IMG/VR virus record: IMGVR_UViG_3300044970_000021
Location: 1-24,116 of that record
Origin: a virus
Strand: one strand, 5' to 3'
Length of the DNA: 24,116 bases
The notes under the pieces were generated by a model, which worked only from the letters and a program-made list of their open reading frames with translations, was not told where the DNA came from and did no database searches. The position numbers and the translations under genes are program-made. Every line of letters begins with the position of its first letter. Positions within the stretch are counted from its first letter, which is position 1. Positions 1 to 7,877 of this stretch are shown here, piece by piece.

Positions 1-1312
1 CAGTGCCTAGTCGAATACGGCGTTGCTCGGCTTCACGCATACCGGCTCTAGCCTGAGGGATCTTACCTAGTGTTTCCCGCTCAACCCTTGCACCAGCCTG
101 TTGAACTTGACGCGCACGCTGAAGACCGAAGTACTCAGGATCAAAGTAGTTAGCACCTTGAACCAACGAACGGGCGGCATCAAGTTTTTCTCTAAACATT
201 TCTTGGTTTGTAGAACGAAGCGTTTCAAGTTCTTGACGCTGTTGGTCAAGTAATTGTTTTTCTTCGGGGGACATACCTTCAGGTGCAAGATAAGTACCAG
301 CAATTTGACCGGCAGCACGGAGAAGGAAATCAGCCTGTTTCTTAGGATCAGTAACATTCTTAACAAGTTCAGAGCCAGCCTTTTGAACGCCCGTAACAAG
401 ACGATCACCTAGTGTGCCAGTTGAACCAGCAGTTTGTGGAGCAGAAGTAGGAGCAGTGCTAGGAGCAGTGCTAGGAGCAGTGCTAGGAGCAGTTTGTGGA
501 GCAGGAGCCGCAGGGGCAGTAGCAGTATTAAGTCCAGCACCCTCAGCACCTTGAACCGCAGGAGTCGTACTAACTATTTGTCCTTCAGTATTTGTAACGA
601 TTGTTGAACCATCACCTAAAGTTTGAATAGACGATCCATCATCAAAGGTTTGTGTACCCATCCGATAAGCAGGGGCAGATGTGCCAGATAGTTGTGCGCC
701 AAGATCAGATGCAGTTTGTGCAGCGGCTTGTGCATCTAAACCACCTTGAACAGCCAGACCAGTGGATTTGTCAACAACATCATACAGACCAGTTTCTACG
801 TTATAGGAAGGAGTAAAGCCTGATGTAGCGCTAACAGGGGCTTGAGAACCAGCACCAACGGCAGCACTAGCGGGAGTATTTAGCGCACCCGTAGCAGCAT
901 TAATCCCTTGGTATCCAGAGATACCACCGCCAATAGCACCAAACAATGCGCCACGACCTGCGTCTTGTCCAGTTACTTTAGCCGCCACAGCACCAAGGGC
1001 AGCACCTACGATACCGCCAGCAATCGCACCAGACGCACCTGCCGCAAACGTACCGGCTAGGGCAGTACTAACTGCACCTGAAAGACCGATAGAAGAAGCA
1101 ATTGCCGGAGCAAAATAAGGAACAGCCACGGCTGCGGCCACAGCCACTACGGCTTTGAACACATTACCACCACCTCCGCCATGCAGTGTAGGTTGTTTGT
1201 GCATCAGCGAGTATGCGATGGGGTTTAGTTTATGCGGGCCAGCGCCACCAAAGGCATCAAGCGGCATGTACTCAAGTTCAAGCCCATAAGGGGCGCGGGT
1301 AGTAATAGACAT
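1..1312 (-). CDS. DNA ejection / internal virion protein, glycine-zipper type (partial, runs off left edge)
   Basis: One reading frame is open from the ATG at 1312 to position 1, giving 437 complete codons without a stop; the C-terminus lies outside the window. The start has GGAGG five bases upstream and follows the previous stop directly (TAAATG). Residues 51-114 are almost entirely Ala/Gly/Val, with small-residue zipper patterns (GAIAGGIVGAALGA at about 95-108, then GRGALFGAIGGGISG). This is typical of membrane-inserting pilot or ejection proteins of podoviruses, such as the short T7 core proteins. A Thr/Ser/Gly linker follows, then an Ala-Pro-Ser-Thr tandem repeat at about residues 273-289, and from about residue 345 a charged helical region rich in Gln, Glu and Arg that looks like a coiled coil. 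The place at the end of the virion gene block, next to a GNAT-fold protein, fits an internal core or ejection role. Function is inferred from composition, not from a catalytic motif. Confidence 0.72.
   Translation of the reverse strand, partial: MSITTRAPYGLELEYMPLDAFGGAGPHKLNPIAYSLMHKQPTLHGGGGGNVFKAVVAVAAAVAVPYFAPAIASSIGLSGAVSTALAGTFAAGASGAIAGGIVGAALGAVAAKVTGQDAGRGALFGAIGGGISGYQGINAATGALNTPASAAVGAGSQAPVSATSGFTPSYNVETGLYDVVDKSTGLAVQGGLDAQAAAQTASDLGAQLSGTSAPAYRMGTQTFDDGSSIQTLGDGSTIVTNTEGQIVSTTPAVQGAEGAGLNTATAPAAPAPQTAPSTAPSTAPSTAPTSAPQTAGSTGTLGDRLVTGVQKAGSELVKNVTDPKKQADFLLRAAGQIAGTYLAPEGMSPEEKQLLDQQRQELETLRSTNQEMFREKLDAARSLVQGANYFDPEYFGLQRARQVQQAGARVERETLGKIPQARAGMREAEQRRIRLGT
449..493. repeat. 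12-bp in-frame tandem repeat in the ejection-protein gene
   Basis: Three full copies and one 9-base partial copy of AGGAGCAGTGCT (plus strand) encode repeated Ala-Pro-Ser-Thr on the minus strand. A 14-base sequence, AGTTTGTGGAGCAG, sits on both sides (431-444 and 491-504). The unit is a multiple of three, so copy-number change would alter linker length without shifting the frame. Confidence 0.9.
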
Positions 1313-1792
1313 TTAAGCCTCCGTCAAATTAAATCTCATGTGTGTATACACATGATTAAATCCATATCGAGAAATGACACGCTCCATTGCTGGGGATACC
1401 CATCCCTCAATGGCTCGGACACCGTTCATGTAAGCCCAACCACACAATCTTTTCCAAAACTTTTCAAAAAAGAAGTCAAGATCAGATCCGCCAAGTGCAA
1501 GAATGTTCATAGCCGGTAGCCTTGGGTATTGGACGATTTCAAGGACAACCACCAACTTAACGTCAGGTGAGATGCACTTATCATTCTTGACAACAAAAAC
1601 ATAAAACTTGCCTTGTAAAGCAAGTGTGTAAATGTCATCAGCGGTAATCTCTCCATGCATGGATCGTTTGATGCACTTCTCCACAAGTCCTTTGGCTTTA
1701 GGCCAATACTTGTCAAACTGTTCCTTGGTGCTAAGTAGTAGGGCATCGTAGTCTTCCAAGGGTATCGGGTCGAATCCGGGTGGGTGCGCCAT
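1313..1792 (-). CDS. GNAT-fold virion-associated protein
   Basis: This 159-aa protein starts at an ATG that overlaps the upstream stop by one base (TAATG) and ends directly before the ejection-protein ATG. The layout resembles a GCN5-type N-acetyltransferase fold: an N-terminal helical part, a central beta hairpin (FYVFVVKND, VKLVVVLEIVQYP), a strand with INILALGG-like character, then a helix and the final SRYGFNHVYTHMRFNL strand common at the end of this fold. No clear acetyl-CoA loop of the R/Q-x-x-G-x-G/A type is visible, so catalysis is doubtful. T7 gp13 is a GNAT-like protein encoded beside internal core genes, and this gene holds the equivalent position. It may therefore help assemble the ejection apparatus. 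Fold is inferred by eye. Confidence 0.6.
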   Translation of the reverse strand: MAHPPGFDPIPLEDYDALLLSTKEQFDKYWPKAKGLVEKCIKRSMHGEITADDIYTLALQGKFYVFVVKNDKCISPDVKLVVVLEIVQYPRLPAMNILALGGSDLDFFFEKFWKRLCGWAYMNGVRAIEGWVSPAMERVISRYGFNHVYTHMRFNLTEA

Positions 1793-2784
1793 TAACTAGC
1801 CTTTGGTTTATTGGAGTATGCCTCCAACAACTTATCAAAAAACTCTGTGCCTTTTGCTTTTACAACATGAGCAGGGATTACATACTCACCTGCGGACACA
1901 CGAATCGGGATGCTATCGCTAGTACCTGTACCAGCACCTTTTACTTTACCGCCCATTGCAGCATGATCGCCAGCAGTAACAACACCACCATCACGCATCT
2001 GAGGCAACTCAGAAGGATTAATCATTGGTGCAGTACCCATGCTGCCACCCATACCCATCTGCCCAATCATTTGCTGAGCAGCACGGAAAGCGATAATGAT
2101 CGTAATAACTAGACCTTGATCGAAGTCAGTAGGAAGATCTTGCTCACTAGCCAGTCCTTGTTGAATTGCAAAACGACGCAGATACGGATACATGTCAGGA
2201 TTTTGTAAAGCAGTCATAGCCAACTGACCACCTTGATTCATTTCTTCAGGAGTCAACTCACCCGTTTGATAACCAGCCATAATGGCTTGTTGAATCTCAG
2301 CCACGGCTTGTGGTTGCGTACGCATAAATTCTTGAATCTGCATCTCAATCATCTGCGGAGACATATTCTCTTGTGGTTGGGCTTGCGGGTTCATACCAGC
2401 GGGGCGTACGGGCGCACCGCCTTGTCCGACCATTCCGCCTTGGGCATATGTGGGTTGAAGTCTGAAGTCGAGTGCAGGAAATTGTGGGTTCACGGCAGTA
2501 GTCCCCATAGGAAAAGATTGAATGGCACGTTCATTAACAGCAACTTGTGGGGATCCAGACCCCATAAGGCCGGTCAAAGACGCGGGTAGATCAAGTGAAT
2601 TAGTAGAAACAGGCAACTCCGTAGGTAGCGCAGATGGCGCTGGAGTCATTACAGGAGCAGGAACACTGCTCAAATTTGTTTGTGCTGGGCCAGCGACAGT
2701 AGGTTCGGCTGGCTGAGGAAGCGCAGCCGGAGCCTTTTGTTGCATATTTAGAATTGATAAAACCGGATTCGCAGCCCTAGCCAT
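1792..2784 (-). CDS. minor virion protein with Gly-rich SDSIP/GEYVI C-terminal motif
   Basis: This 330-aa protein starts at an ATG with AAAGGG upstream, three bases after the previous stop. The first ~150 residues are Pro, Ala and Gln rich and probably disordered. A helical middle part (about 145-235) contains several Met/Gln-rich helices. The C-terminus (about 265-325) carries a basic Gly-rich run, then TSDSIPIRVSAGEYVIPAHVV and a short helix. This SDSIP...GEYVI signature is widespread in phage minor structural proteins and tail-associated proteins; its role is not known to me. The position between the nozzle-like gene and the ejection protein suggests an internal or tail-tip component. It could also be an assembly factor lost from the mature virion. 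Confidence 0.6.
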   Translation of the reverse strand: MARAANPVLSILNMQQKAPAALPQPAEPTVAGPAQTNLSSVPAPVMTPAPSALPTELPVSTNSLDLPASLTGLMGSGSPQVAVNERAIQSFPMGTTAVNPQFPALDFRLQPTYAQGGMVGQGGAPVRPAGMNPQAQPQENMSPQMIEMQIQEFMRTQPQAVAEIQQAIMAGYQTGELTPEEMNQGGQLAMTALQNPDMYPYLRRFAIQQGLASEQDLPTDFDQGLVITIIIAFRAAQQMIGQMGMGGSMGTAPMINPSELPQMRDGGVVTAGDHAAMGGKVKGAGTGTSDSIPIRVSAGEYVIPAHVVKAKGTEFFDKLLEAYSNKPKAS

Positions 2785-2787
2785 AAC

Positions 2788-3135
2788 TTACCCTTTCAAT
2801 TGTACGATCATGGTATTAACCACTGACCTCAAATAGGCAACGTCGTTTGCAAGTTCTTGGACATTTAGAATCAACTTTGCAAAGTCGTCCAAATCTGCTA
2901 CGTTTTGCCCGCTAATAGTATACCCTTTACCTTCGGCTGTGACACGTTTCATATTCAATTCTCGTGCCTCATTTACCGTAATGTCAGACCGCACAACCGC
3001 CCGACTTGCTAAATCCGCTTCCCCCCGAATACCACAAAGCAACTCCACGTTTTCTTTCATGGTGTTGGACAACTGGTTTTGCCACTCGTTAAGACCAGTC
3101 GGCACGGCAGGGATGGCTGTAAATCGTCCGGGCAT
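2788..3135 (-). CDS. small helical virion protein, function unknown
   Basis: This 115-aa protein has an ATG that overlaps the stop of the large upstream gene (TAATG). The N-terminus (MPGRFTAIPAVPTGLNEWQ) is followed by a helix, then a segment with a charged turn, and residues about 80-113 form a heptad-like helix (DLDDFAKLILNVQELANDVAYLRSV) likely to oligomerise. There is no catalytic motif, signal peptide or membrane segment. Its coupling to the nozzle-like protein suggests they are made in related amounts, for example as partner or chaperone of the tail tip. I do not recognise a named family. Confidence 0.55.
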   Translation of the reverse strand: MPGRFTAIPAVPTGLNEWQNQLSNTMKENVELLCGIRGEADLASRAVVRSDITVNEARELNMKRVTAEGKGYTISGQNVADLDDFAKLILNVQELANDVAYLRSVVNTMIVQLKG

Positions 3136-5750
3136 TAAGCAGTCCTCAATCCATAGGGAGTTTCACCAATATGAATGGCACGGACTCTAGCCGAACCAGA
3201 CACACCAACTTCAAAGGTATCCGAGCGGTAGCCAGTAGGGAGGCGGAACACTTCATCGCTACTTACTGTGGCTTGGAATACAAGCACTTTATCAACCCAC
3301 AACTTAAATGTGATTGGTAGAGTACCCGGAATTGGTTTTAACGACCGTGTAAGGTTATCACCATTGATTATGGTAGAGTTCAATGTGCCGTCGTTTTGAA
3401 TACGAATCCCAAGTGAGGTCGTGCGGTCATAGGGGCCATTAAGATCCCCTAACCCTTTAAGACAAATGACCGTACCAGAAGTATCTGCGGTAGTGCTGAC
3501 CGTAGAACCCACATCAGCAAAAGTAAAGGTCGTCGAATTTACGACAGTTATCTCAACCTGTTGGGCATTAAATGTTGAGGCCGTACCACCCGTAAATCCA
3601 GAGATGTCAACTTTTGAACCAGTAGCCAACAAATGCGGCGTTGCAGTAACAATGGTTGCCACGTTAGCATTACGGGCATATGAGGCTGTCTGTGTTGGGG
3701 TAGAGTAGTCCTCCCAAACTTGAGCGTTATAGGCGGGAACCCCGGCGTTGTAGGCTGTAATAGCATCAGTTTCAGCATCGGGGGTCGCATAGTCCGCAAT
3801 AATCCGTGCTGCGCCAAGGTTTAGAAAGTCTTTGGTGATGATGGTTTTAGACTTCCATTCCATTGCTCCAAGAGGTTGAGTCTCTAAGTCCCACTTATAC
3901 AAGTTACCTAGGGAATCCCCTATGTAGTAGAAATCGTTGGTCAGAGGGTCATACCACGAGGCTGTAAACTTATAGTTAATCTGGACAAAGTAGCCACCGA
4001 TTCGGTCATCTCGCTCAAAAATAAATGAGTTCAAAGCGTGGGAGCCAAAGTATTTGCCATTGTAGAATTTACCCACAATGGTAGAAGGGTCAAGTGTTTC
4101 GTTCCATGTGTCCCAGTCGTGAACCAGTTTGGTCATCACATCCATACCAGCCGACGGATTGTAAAGCGCCATACCACCGTAAGTGGCGTAGGCTACACCG
4201 TAACCCATATTGACAATTGACCGCTTAGACACACAGGGAAGCAAGGTATCAATACGGGCAAACGCCATAGTCGCAGGATTGTTCCCCGAAACTTGATATG
4301 GGTACTCCTCAGTTAAAACAAGAACATATCCCGCAGTGGCAGCAATCCCAACGATCTCGTCTTGGAAAGTTAGGGCATATTTTTCCGGCCATGCATGGGG
4401 TAATCCCGGCTCAGAAAAGTACAACTTGTTGCCAGTAAATCCCACCAAGATGTTATTTTGCACCGCAGTAAGACCTTGCAAATTTTCTGGTGGAGGATCG
4501 TAGTCGTCCGTAAGCAGTACATCAAAGAGCAAGGTAGAGTCAAAGTCATCAGTAAAATCATATGACCCATCACCCCAATAACGGGCGGTAGAAGTCGGAG
4601 GATTTTCAGAGACATCGTGATAGAGCGTGCCGGTAGTATCAGCCGTTGTAGCCGTAGTAGCAGCCGTCTGAGCGTACTCAAAAGTGTAGTCATCAATGAC
4701 ACTGGTAACTATACCGCCTGTAATGTTAAACGATGTATCAGTGCAACCACTAAGTTTGAAGCGATCATCCACCACTAAGTTGTGGTGTTTTTGTAGTTTG
4801 ACGCGTGAAACATTGGCGGCTCGACTAACTGTGGCAGTTGCAATTGGGAACCACAGGGTCTTAAGTAGATAGTAGTCCGTACCAGAAGTCGAAGGTAAAG
4901 TTCTATACAGCCGTACTCCGCCGACAAAGTAGTTAGCCGAAGGAGTAGCCGTAGGCAACCCAGTAACAGTTACTGTTTGCCCCTCTTTAATGTACAGCGC
5001 CGTAGATGGCTCAGAAGCAATAGACTCCTCCTCCCACGGGGTGTACCAAGTAAACACATAAGTACGGGTTTGGGTATTACCAGCCAGTGAGACACGACCA
5101 GCCGAGTCAGCCGTAGTTGAGACTGCTGAACCGGGGTTAAAGTAAGTAAAGGTCGTGCTATTGACTACCGTTACTTCGACGTTGGTAGCGTTAAAGGTCT
5201 TACCCGTAGTCGTTGTAAAGTCACTAATCGTAACAATATTGCCAGTACGCAAGCCGTGAGCAGCAGAGGTAATGATAGTGGCAGTATTACCAGCGTCACG
5301 AGCGTAAGAAGTTGTGGTCTTCTGAGTAAAAGAAGTTGCACTCGTGGTAAGAATTGTCGTAGGTAGCGGCAGTCCTAGATAGTAATAGTTGTTTGGGTAT
5401 GGCTCTCCAGTAGCAGTAGCCAGTTCATAGTTCGATACCTTCGGCACACCATCGCCGGTGTAGTAAAACCGTTGCTCCTCGTCATTTGAATCAGAAGCCA
5501 CGGCAATATCCACATCGTTAAGCCAAGTCAAAAACTTTAACGCCCCTGTACCGGGAGTACGCAGGGCATACAAAGTTTTAATCACGCCTGTACGCCCAAC
5601 GCTACCTGCTTGAAATGGCGCACGGTAGGGGATCAAGTCGCCTGAATACAACTTGGAGTTAAATGCTAACTGAGCAGCCGAGTCCGGCAGCAACTCCGAA
5701 GCAATTTTCGGTGCTTCTCCAAGAAACTTAACGATCTTTACTGCGGCCAT
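3135..5750 (-). CDS. large tail protein, nozzle/tubular-B-like, with repeated FCCH-like beta modules
   Basis: This is 871 aa from the ATG at 5750; the frame extends three codons further to a TTG at 5759, but that start would overlap the upstream gene without gain. The ATG lies one base after the endolysin stop, with only weak Shine-Dalgarno sequence, so coupled translation is likely. The N-terminus (KFLGEAPKIASELLPD...SGDLIPYRAPF) is a signature I associate with large tail proteins of podovirus-like phages. The second half is rich in short beta strands with turns such as GVAYATYGGMALYNP and WYDPLTNDFYYIGDSLGNLY, which suits a beta-propeller like that of T7 gp12 or P22 gp10-type nozzles (T7 gp12 is 794 aa). 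Three beta modules with the pattern HGL-TG--V-ISG ... V-VVNSTTFT occur at about residues 148-222, 305-377 and 687-762. Likely role: distal tail tube or nozzle through which DNA leaves. Confidence 0.68.
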   Translation of the reverse strand: MAAVKIVKFLGEAPKIASELLPDSAAQLAFNSKLYSGDLIPYRAPFQAGSVGRTGVIKTLYALRTPGTGALKFLTWLNDVDIAVASDSNDEEQRFYYTGDGVPKVSNYELATATGEPYPNNYYYLGLPLPTTILTTSATSFTQKTTTSYARDAGNTATIITSAAHGLRTGNIVTISDFTTTTGKTFNATNVEVTVVNSTTFTYFNPGSAVSTTADSAGRVSLAGNTQTRTYVFTWYTPWEEESIASEPSTALYIKEGQTVTVTGLPTATPSANYFVGGVRLYRTLPSTSGTDYYLLKTLWFPIATATVSRAANVSRVKLQKHHNLVVDDRFKLSGCTDTSFNITGGIVTSVIDDYTFEYAQTAATTATTADTTGTLYHDVSENPPTSTARYWGDGSYDFTDDFDSTLLFDVLLTDDYDPPPENLQGLTAVQNNILVGFTGNKLYFSEPGLPHAWPEKYALTFQDEIVGIAATAGYVLVLTEEYPYQVSGNNPATMAFARIDTLLPCVSKRSIVNMGYGVAYATYGGMALYNPSAGMDVMTKLVHDWDTWNETLDPSTIVGKFYNGKYFGSHALNSFIFERDDRIGGYFVQINYKFTASWYDPLTNDFYYIGDSLGNLYKWDLETQPLGAMEWKSKTIITKDFLNLGAARIIADYATPDAETDAITAYNAGVPAYNAQVWEDYSTPTQTASYARNANVATIVTATPHLLATGSKVDISGFTGGTASTFNAQQVEITVVNSTTFTFADVGSTVSTTADTSGTVICLKGLGDLNGPYDRTTSLGIRIQNDGTLNSTIINGDNLTRSLKPIPGTLPITFKLWVDKVLVFQATVSSDEVFRLPTGYRSDTFEVGVSGSARVRAIHIGETPYGLRTA

Positions 5751-5751
5751 A

Positions 5752-6216
5752 TTAGGCAACCAATCCGGGTAGATAAACCGTCTTGCCGTCTTTTTTGACA
5801 GCCGTTAGGTTTTGTTTTTTCAAATTTGCAGGGTCATACGATACATGCACCCAACCTGAATCAGGGATACCCGGAGTATAGAACTCAAGAATCAGTTGCG
5901 TATACTGCAAGTTATCCATAATCCAAATGGCTAAGTCCGCGTTCGGGATGCCGGGGATTTCGATGTCCGCCGCTTGCCCTTTGCAGTGGTCGCTGGTTTT
6001 GGAGCCACCGACTTTGGCGTTGACTTCCGGGTGACGGAAGCCGGAGTTGACTTTGACCCCCGTTTTGAAATGCTCTCTAACAGGCTGAAGAACCTGTTCA
6101 CATAGTTGCTTAAGATTTTCAATTTCAGTCTCCCCCGGCGTATTGTCCATGTCGTGACGCAACGCCGTTTCAGATTTAACCAGTTCGGCTAAGGAAAAAT
6201 TACTTGTCAGTTGCAT
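5752..6216 (-). CDS. endolysin, zinc peptidase of the M15 (D-Ala-D-Ala carboxypeptidase-like) family
   Basis: This 154-aa protein should cleave peptide cross-links in peptidoglycan at the end of infection. The M15_3 motif set is complete: SGFR at 58-61, the zinc-binding SDHCKGQAADIE at 75-86 (H77 and D84 as ligands), a Glu at 111 in ILEF as the probable catalytic base, and WVHVS at 122-126 with H124 as third ligand. Length is normal for single-domain phage M15 enzymes. No signal peptide is present, so it needs a holin to reach the periplasm. The ATG is preceded by AAGGAG and overlaps the holin gene by 17 bases, a compact holin-endolysin pair. A virion-associated lysin role is less likely given this context. 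Confidence 0.9.
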   Translation of the reverse strand: MQLTSNFSLAELVKSETALRHDMDNTPGETEIENLKQLCEQVLQPVREHFKTGVKVNSGFRHPEVNAKVGGSKTSDHCKGQAADIEIPGIPNADLAIWIMDNLQYTQLILEFYTPGIPDSGWVHVSYDPANLKKQNLTAVKKDGKTVYLPGLVA

Positions 6217-6619
6217 CTTTTTTCTCCTTAGACTTCATATCCATGATCTTCTCAAGGGTACGACCGCCGAAATAAAACGACATGATTAGCATGCCCCACT
6301 GCCCAAGCAGTTCGACATAGTTTTGATTTACCTCAATATCCCATGCCGACATCAAGCCAAAGACAGTGTAAGTCACAAGGATAAATACCAGTGTCATGGG
6401 GCGAATGTTCTTAGACAACCACGAGTCCGACTTCATGTCAGCCTCAGCCCGTTTAGTCAAGTTATCTTGTTCATTCATGTCTGCTTGCAGTTGGGCAAGT
6501 TCGCCCTTTTGCTGCATTTCAAGAAGTGTGGCTTGGGCTTTAGCCCTTGCTTCTGGATCAGGCAATACCTTATCTAAAACCTTTTCGCCAATTGATAGTA
6601 GTGCGGCTATTGGAAACAT
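6200..6619 (-). CDS. holin of the GTA 3TM-like family
   Basis: This 139-aa protein has the layout of the holin family found in gene transfer agents and many phages of alpha- and betaproteobacteria. An N-terminal amphipathic segment (GEKVLDKVLPDPEARAKAQ) leads into a charged helix with LEMQQKGELAQLQADMNEQ, followed by RP and two membrane segments at about 74-92 and 103-118, and a conserved FGGRTLEK-like end. The tail is Lys-rich and cytoplasmic in the usual topology. The ATG overlaps the previous stop by one base (TAATG) and has AAGGAG upstream. It directly precedes and overlaps the endolysin gene, so it is the best candidate for the lesion-forming holin paired with that enzyme. Confidence 0.82.
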   Translation of the reverse strand: MFPIAALLSIGEKVLDKVLPDPEARAKAQATLLEMQQKGELAQLQADMNEQDNLTKRAEADMKSDSWLSKNIRPMTLVFILVTYTVFGLMSAWDIEVNQNYVELLGQWGMLIMSFYFGGRTLEKIMDMKSKEKKDATDK

Positions 6620-7236
6620 TATTTTTTCTCCTTTGCTAGTATGGCCGAAGCAATCTGTAACATAGCCTTAGTCTGTTCTAAGTTAGCAGGAGGTGTAGCC
6701 CAACCAACTGTAATCTGCCCAATAAATCGATCATGCTCAGGAGGAATACTTATCCGACAGCCAAAAGTCATGCCCTTCTCTATATACCAAAGTCCAATCT
6801 CAGACTGGGCAACCTTATACTCGCCACATGGGATTTCATTCGCCATCATGGTTACTACATCTTTATTGTTGTTAGCGTTACCGCTAAACAACCCAACATC
6901 TAATCCTTCAACTGTCTTATCCCGCCCTTCTTTTGTATAGGCACGGAACAACACCCGACTATTAGTAATAGGGTTTACCTTAAATATGGCGACTACTTGA
7001 GCGCCTGTATGCTTGAACAAATGAGTAGCCGCATCGTCTACTCGGCCTTCAGCAATCTGCGGAAGTTTCTGATGTTCTTTATAAGTGCCTACAATTAGTT
7101 CCCGATTGTCGTAAACGAAGTAACCAGCGAACGCTAACACAGCCATAATAATCAGGGCGAATAACTTGAACGGCGAGTCAACGTACGCCAACACTTTAGA
7201 TAGTGTGTCGTTTGCGTTAAGTTTTTCTTCTGCCAT
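6619..7236 (-). CDS. T4 gpT-like holin (class III): one N-terminal TM and a periplasmic globular domain
   Basis: This is 205 aa from the ATG at 7236, which overlaps the upstream stop (TAATG) and has AGGGG seven bases upstream; an ATG two codons earlier lies too close to that site. A short cytoplasmic N-terminus, one membrane segment at about 23-42, then a globular domain ending in CRISIPPEHDRFIGQITVGW and a final helix (MLQIASAILAKEKK) match the layout of the T4 holin T (218 aa, one TM, periplasmic domain). That protein ends with a Cys-containing strand, G-ITMYW, and a helix with QAARILGRAK. Cys137 and Cys160 could form a periplasmic disulfide, as in T4 T. The domain also has a GAF-like look. 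A second holin, an antiholin or a timing sensor are all possible. The similarity was compared from memory, so it needs a profile search. Confidence 0.62.
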   Translation of the reverse strand: MAEEKLNANDTLSKVLAYVDSPFKLFALIIMAVLAFAGYFVYDNRELIVGTYKEHQKLPQIAEGRVDDAATHLFKHTGAQVVAIFKVNPITNSRVLFRAYTKEGRDKTVEGLDVGLFSGNANNNKDVVTMMANEIPCGEYKVAQSEIGLWYIEKGMTFGCRISIPPEHDRFIGQITVGWATPPANLEQTKAMLQIASAILAKEKK

Positions 7237-7694
7237 TACCATGCCCCTGTTGCTTTAAGAATTCCGTAAACAATTCCAGCAAATAGGAATATAAGGATCC
7301 ACATTAGCCGCTCCTCGGCTCGCATCCGCTGAAACTCGTGGTCAAGCGTCTGCCTTTCCTTACGCATTTGTGCAACTAATGCTTTTACTTCTCCTACTGC
7401 GGCTTTACCAAACTCAATACTTATGTTCTTATACATCTGTTCTTCAGCATCTTTAATCTTTCGTACCTCACGATACTCTGTGGCTGCATCAACAAAGACC
7501 AAATCACCACGACGCTCAAGTTGTAACTGTTTCTTTTTCCACGCAATCCTTGCTCGTGCTTCCTCATCAAGGAAGGAGTTGACCTCGGCCCCAGTCTGTT
7601 TGATTTCCCGACCGACTTTGATTGCTTCCTTGATACCGCCAAGGGCTAAACGAGCAACTTCGGCCGGACTCCCCGGATCTGGTAACTGACTCAA
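7236..7694 (-). CDS. coiled-coil protein with C-terminal membrane anchor, lysis-region
   Basis: This 152-aa protein starts at a TTG (7694) with GGGAG seven bases upstream; no in-frame ATG gives the full N-terminus. Residues 12-125 are nearly all helical and highly charged (KKKQLQLERR, EYREVRKIKDAEEQ, AQMRKERQTLDHEFQRMRAEERL), consistent with a long coiled coil. A single membrane segment lies at about 130-147 (MWILIFLFAGIVYGIL). With the charged domain N-terminal and the anchor C-terminal, the protein would sit as a tail-anchored cytoplasmic rod, the reverse of an i-spanin. It is followed with overlap by the T4-like holin. It may regulate holin timing or be a virion-assembly factor. Family not recognised. 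Confidence 0.6.
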   Translation of the reverse strand: MSQLPDPGSPAEVARLALGGIKEAIKVGREIKQTGAEVNSFLDEEARARIAWKKKQLQLERRGDLVFVDAATEYREVRKIKDAEEQMYKNISIEFGKAAVGEVKALVAQMRKERQTLDHEFQRMRAEERLMWILIFLFAGIVYGILKATGAW

Positions 7695-7725
7695 GATTCA
7701 TCTCCCGTCCCTGATAAGTAGGCTA

Positions 7726-7875
7726 TTACTTGCCTTTTTTCATGCACTTGCCCATTGCCTTACACTTTGCAGCGTTGGGACAGCCGGGACAAGGTTTGAA
7801 AGTCATACCACCTTTGGCGTAACCCATTGGCTTAGCGGCGACTTTCTTTGCAGCAGGTTTCTTTTTGCCCATCAT
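7726..7875 (-). CDS. 49-aa basic four-cysteine mini-protein
   Basis: This is a short gene. The ATG at 7875 has AAAGGAG seven bases upstream, while the ATG at 7881 lies only one base after that site; either may be used. The protein is Lys-rich (MGKKKPAAKKVAAKPMGYAKGG) and ends with a CPGC-x5-C-x5-C arrangement (Cys 29, 32, 38 and 44), able to bind one zinc ion or form two disulfides. I recall similar small CPGCP...AKC-A-GKC proteins in uncultured aquatic phages, without a known role. It sits between fibre and lysis genes and its ribosome site lies inside the end of the preceding gene. The preserved frame, strong site and patterned cysteines make it a real gene. Confidence 0.72.
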   Translation of the reverse strand: MMGKKKPAAKKVAAKPMGYAKGGMTFKPCPGCPNAAKCKAMGKCMKKGK

Positions 7876-7877
7876 GG

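Noticed and set aside
67-408. 113-aa minus-strand frame near the left edge
   Set aside because: It lies in a different frame inside the longer ejection-protein frame, which has a ribosome site and coherent composition.
7236-7694. The 152-aa coiled-coil membrane protein as an i-spanin
   Set aside because: Its membrane segment is at the C-terminus, whereas i-spanins have an N-terminal anchor with a periplasmic coiled coil.
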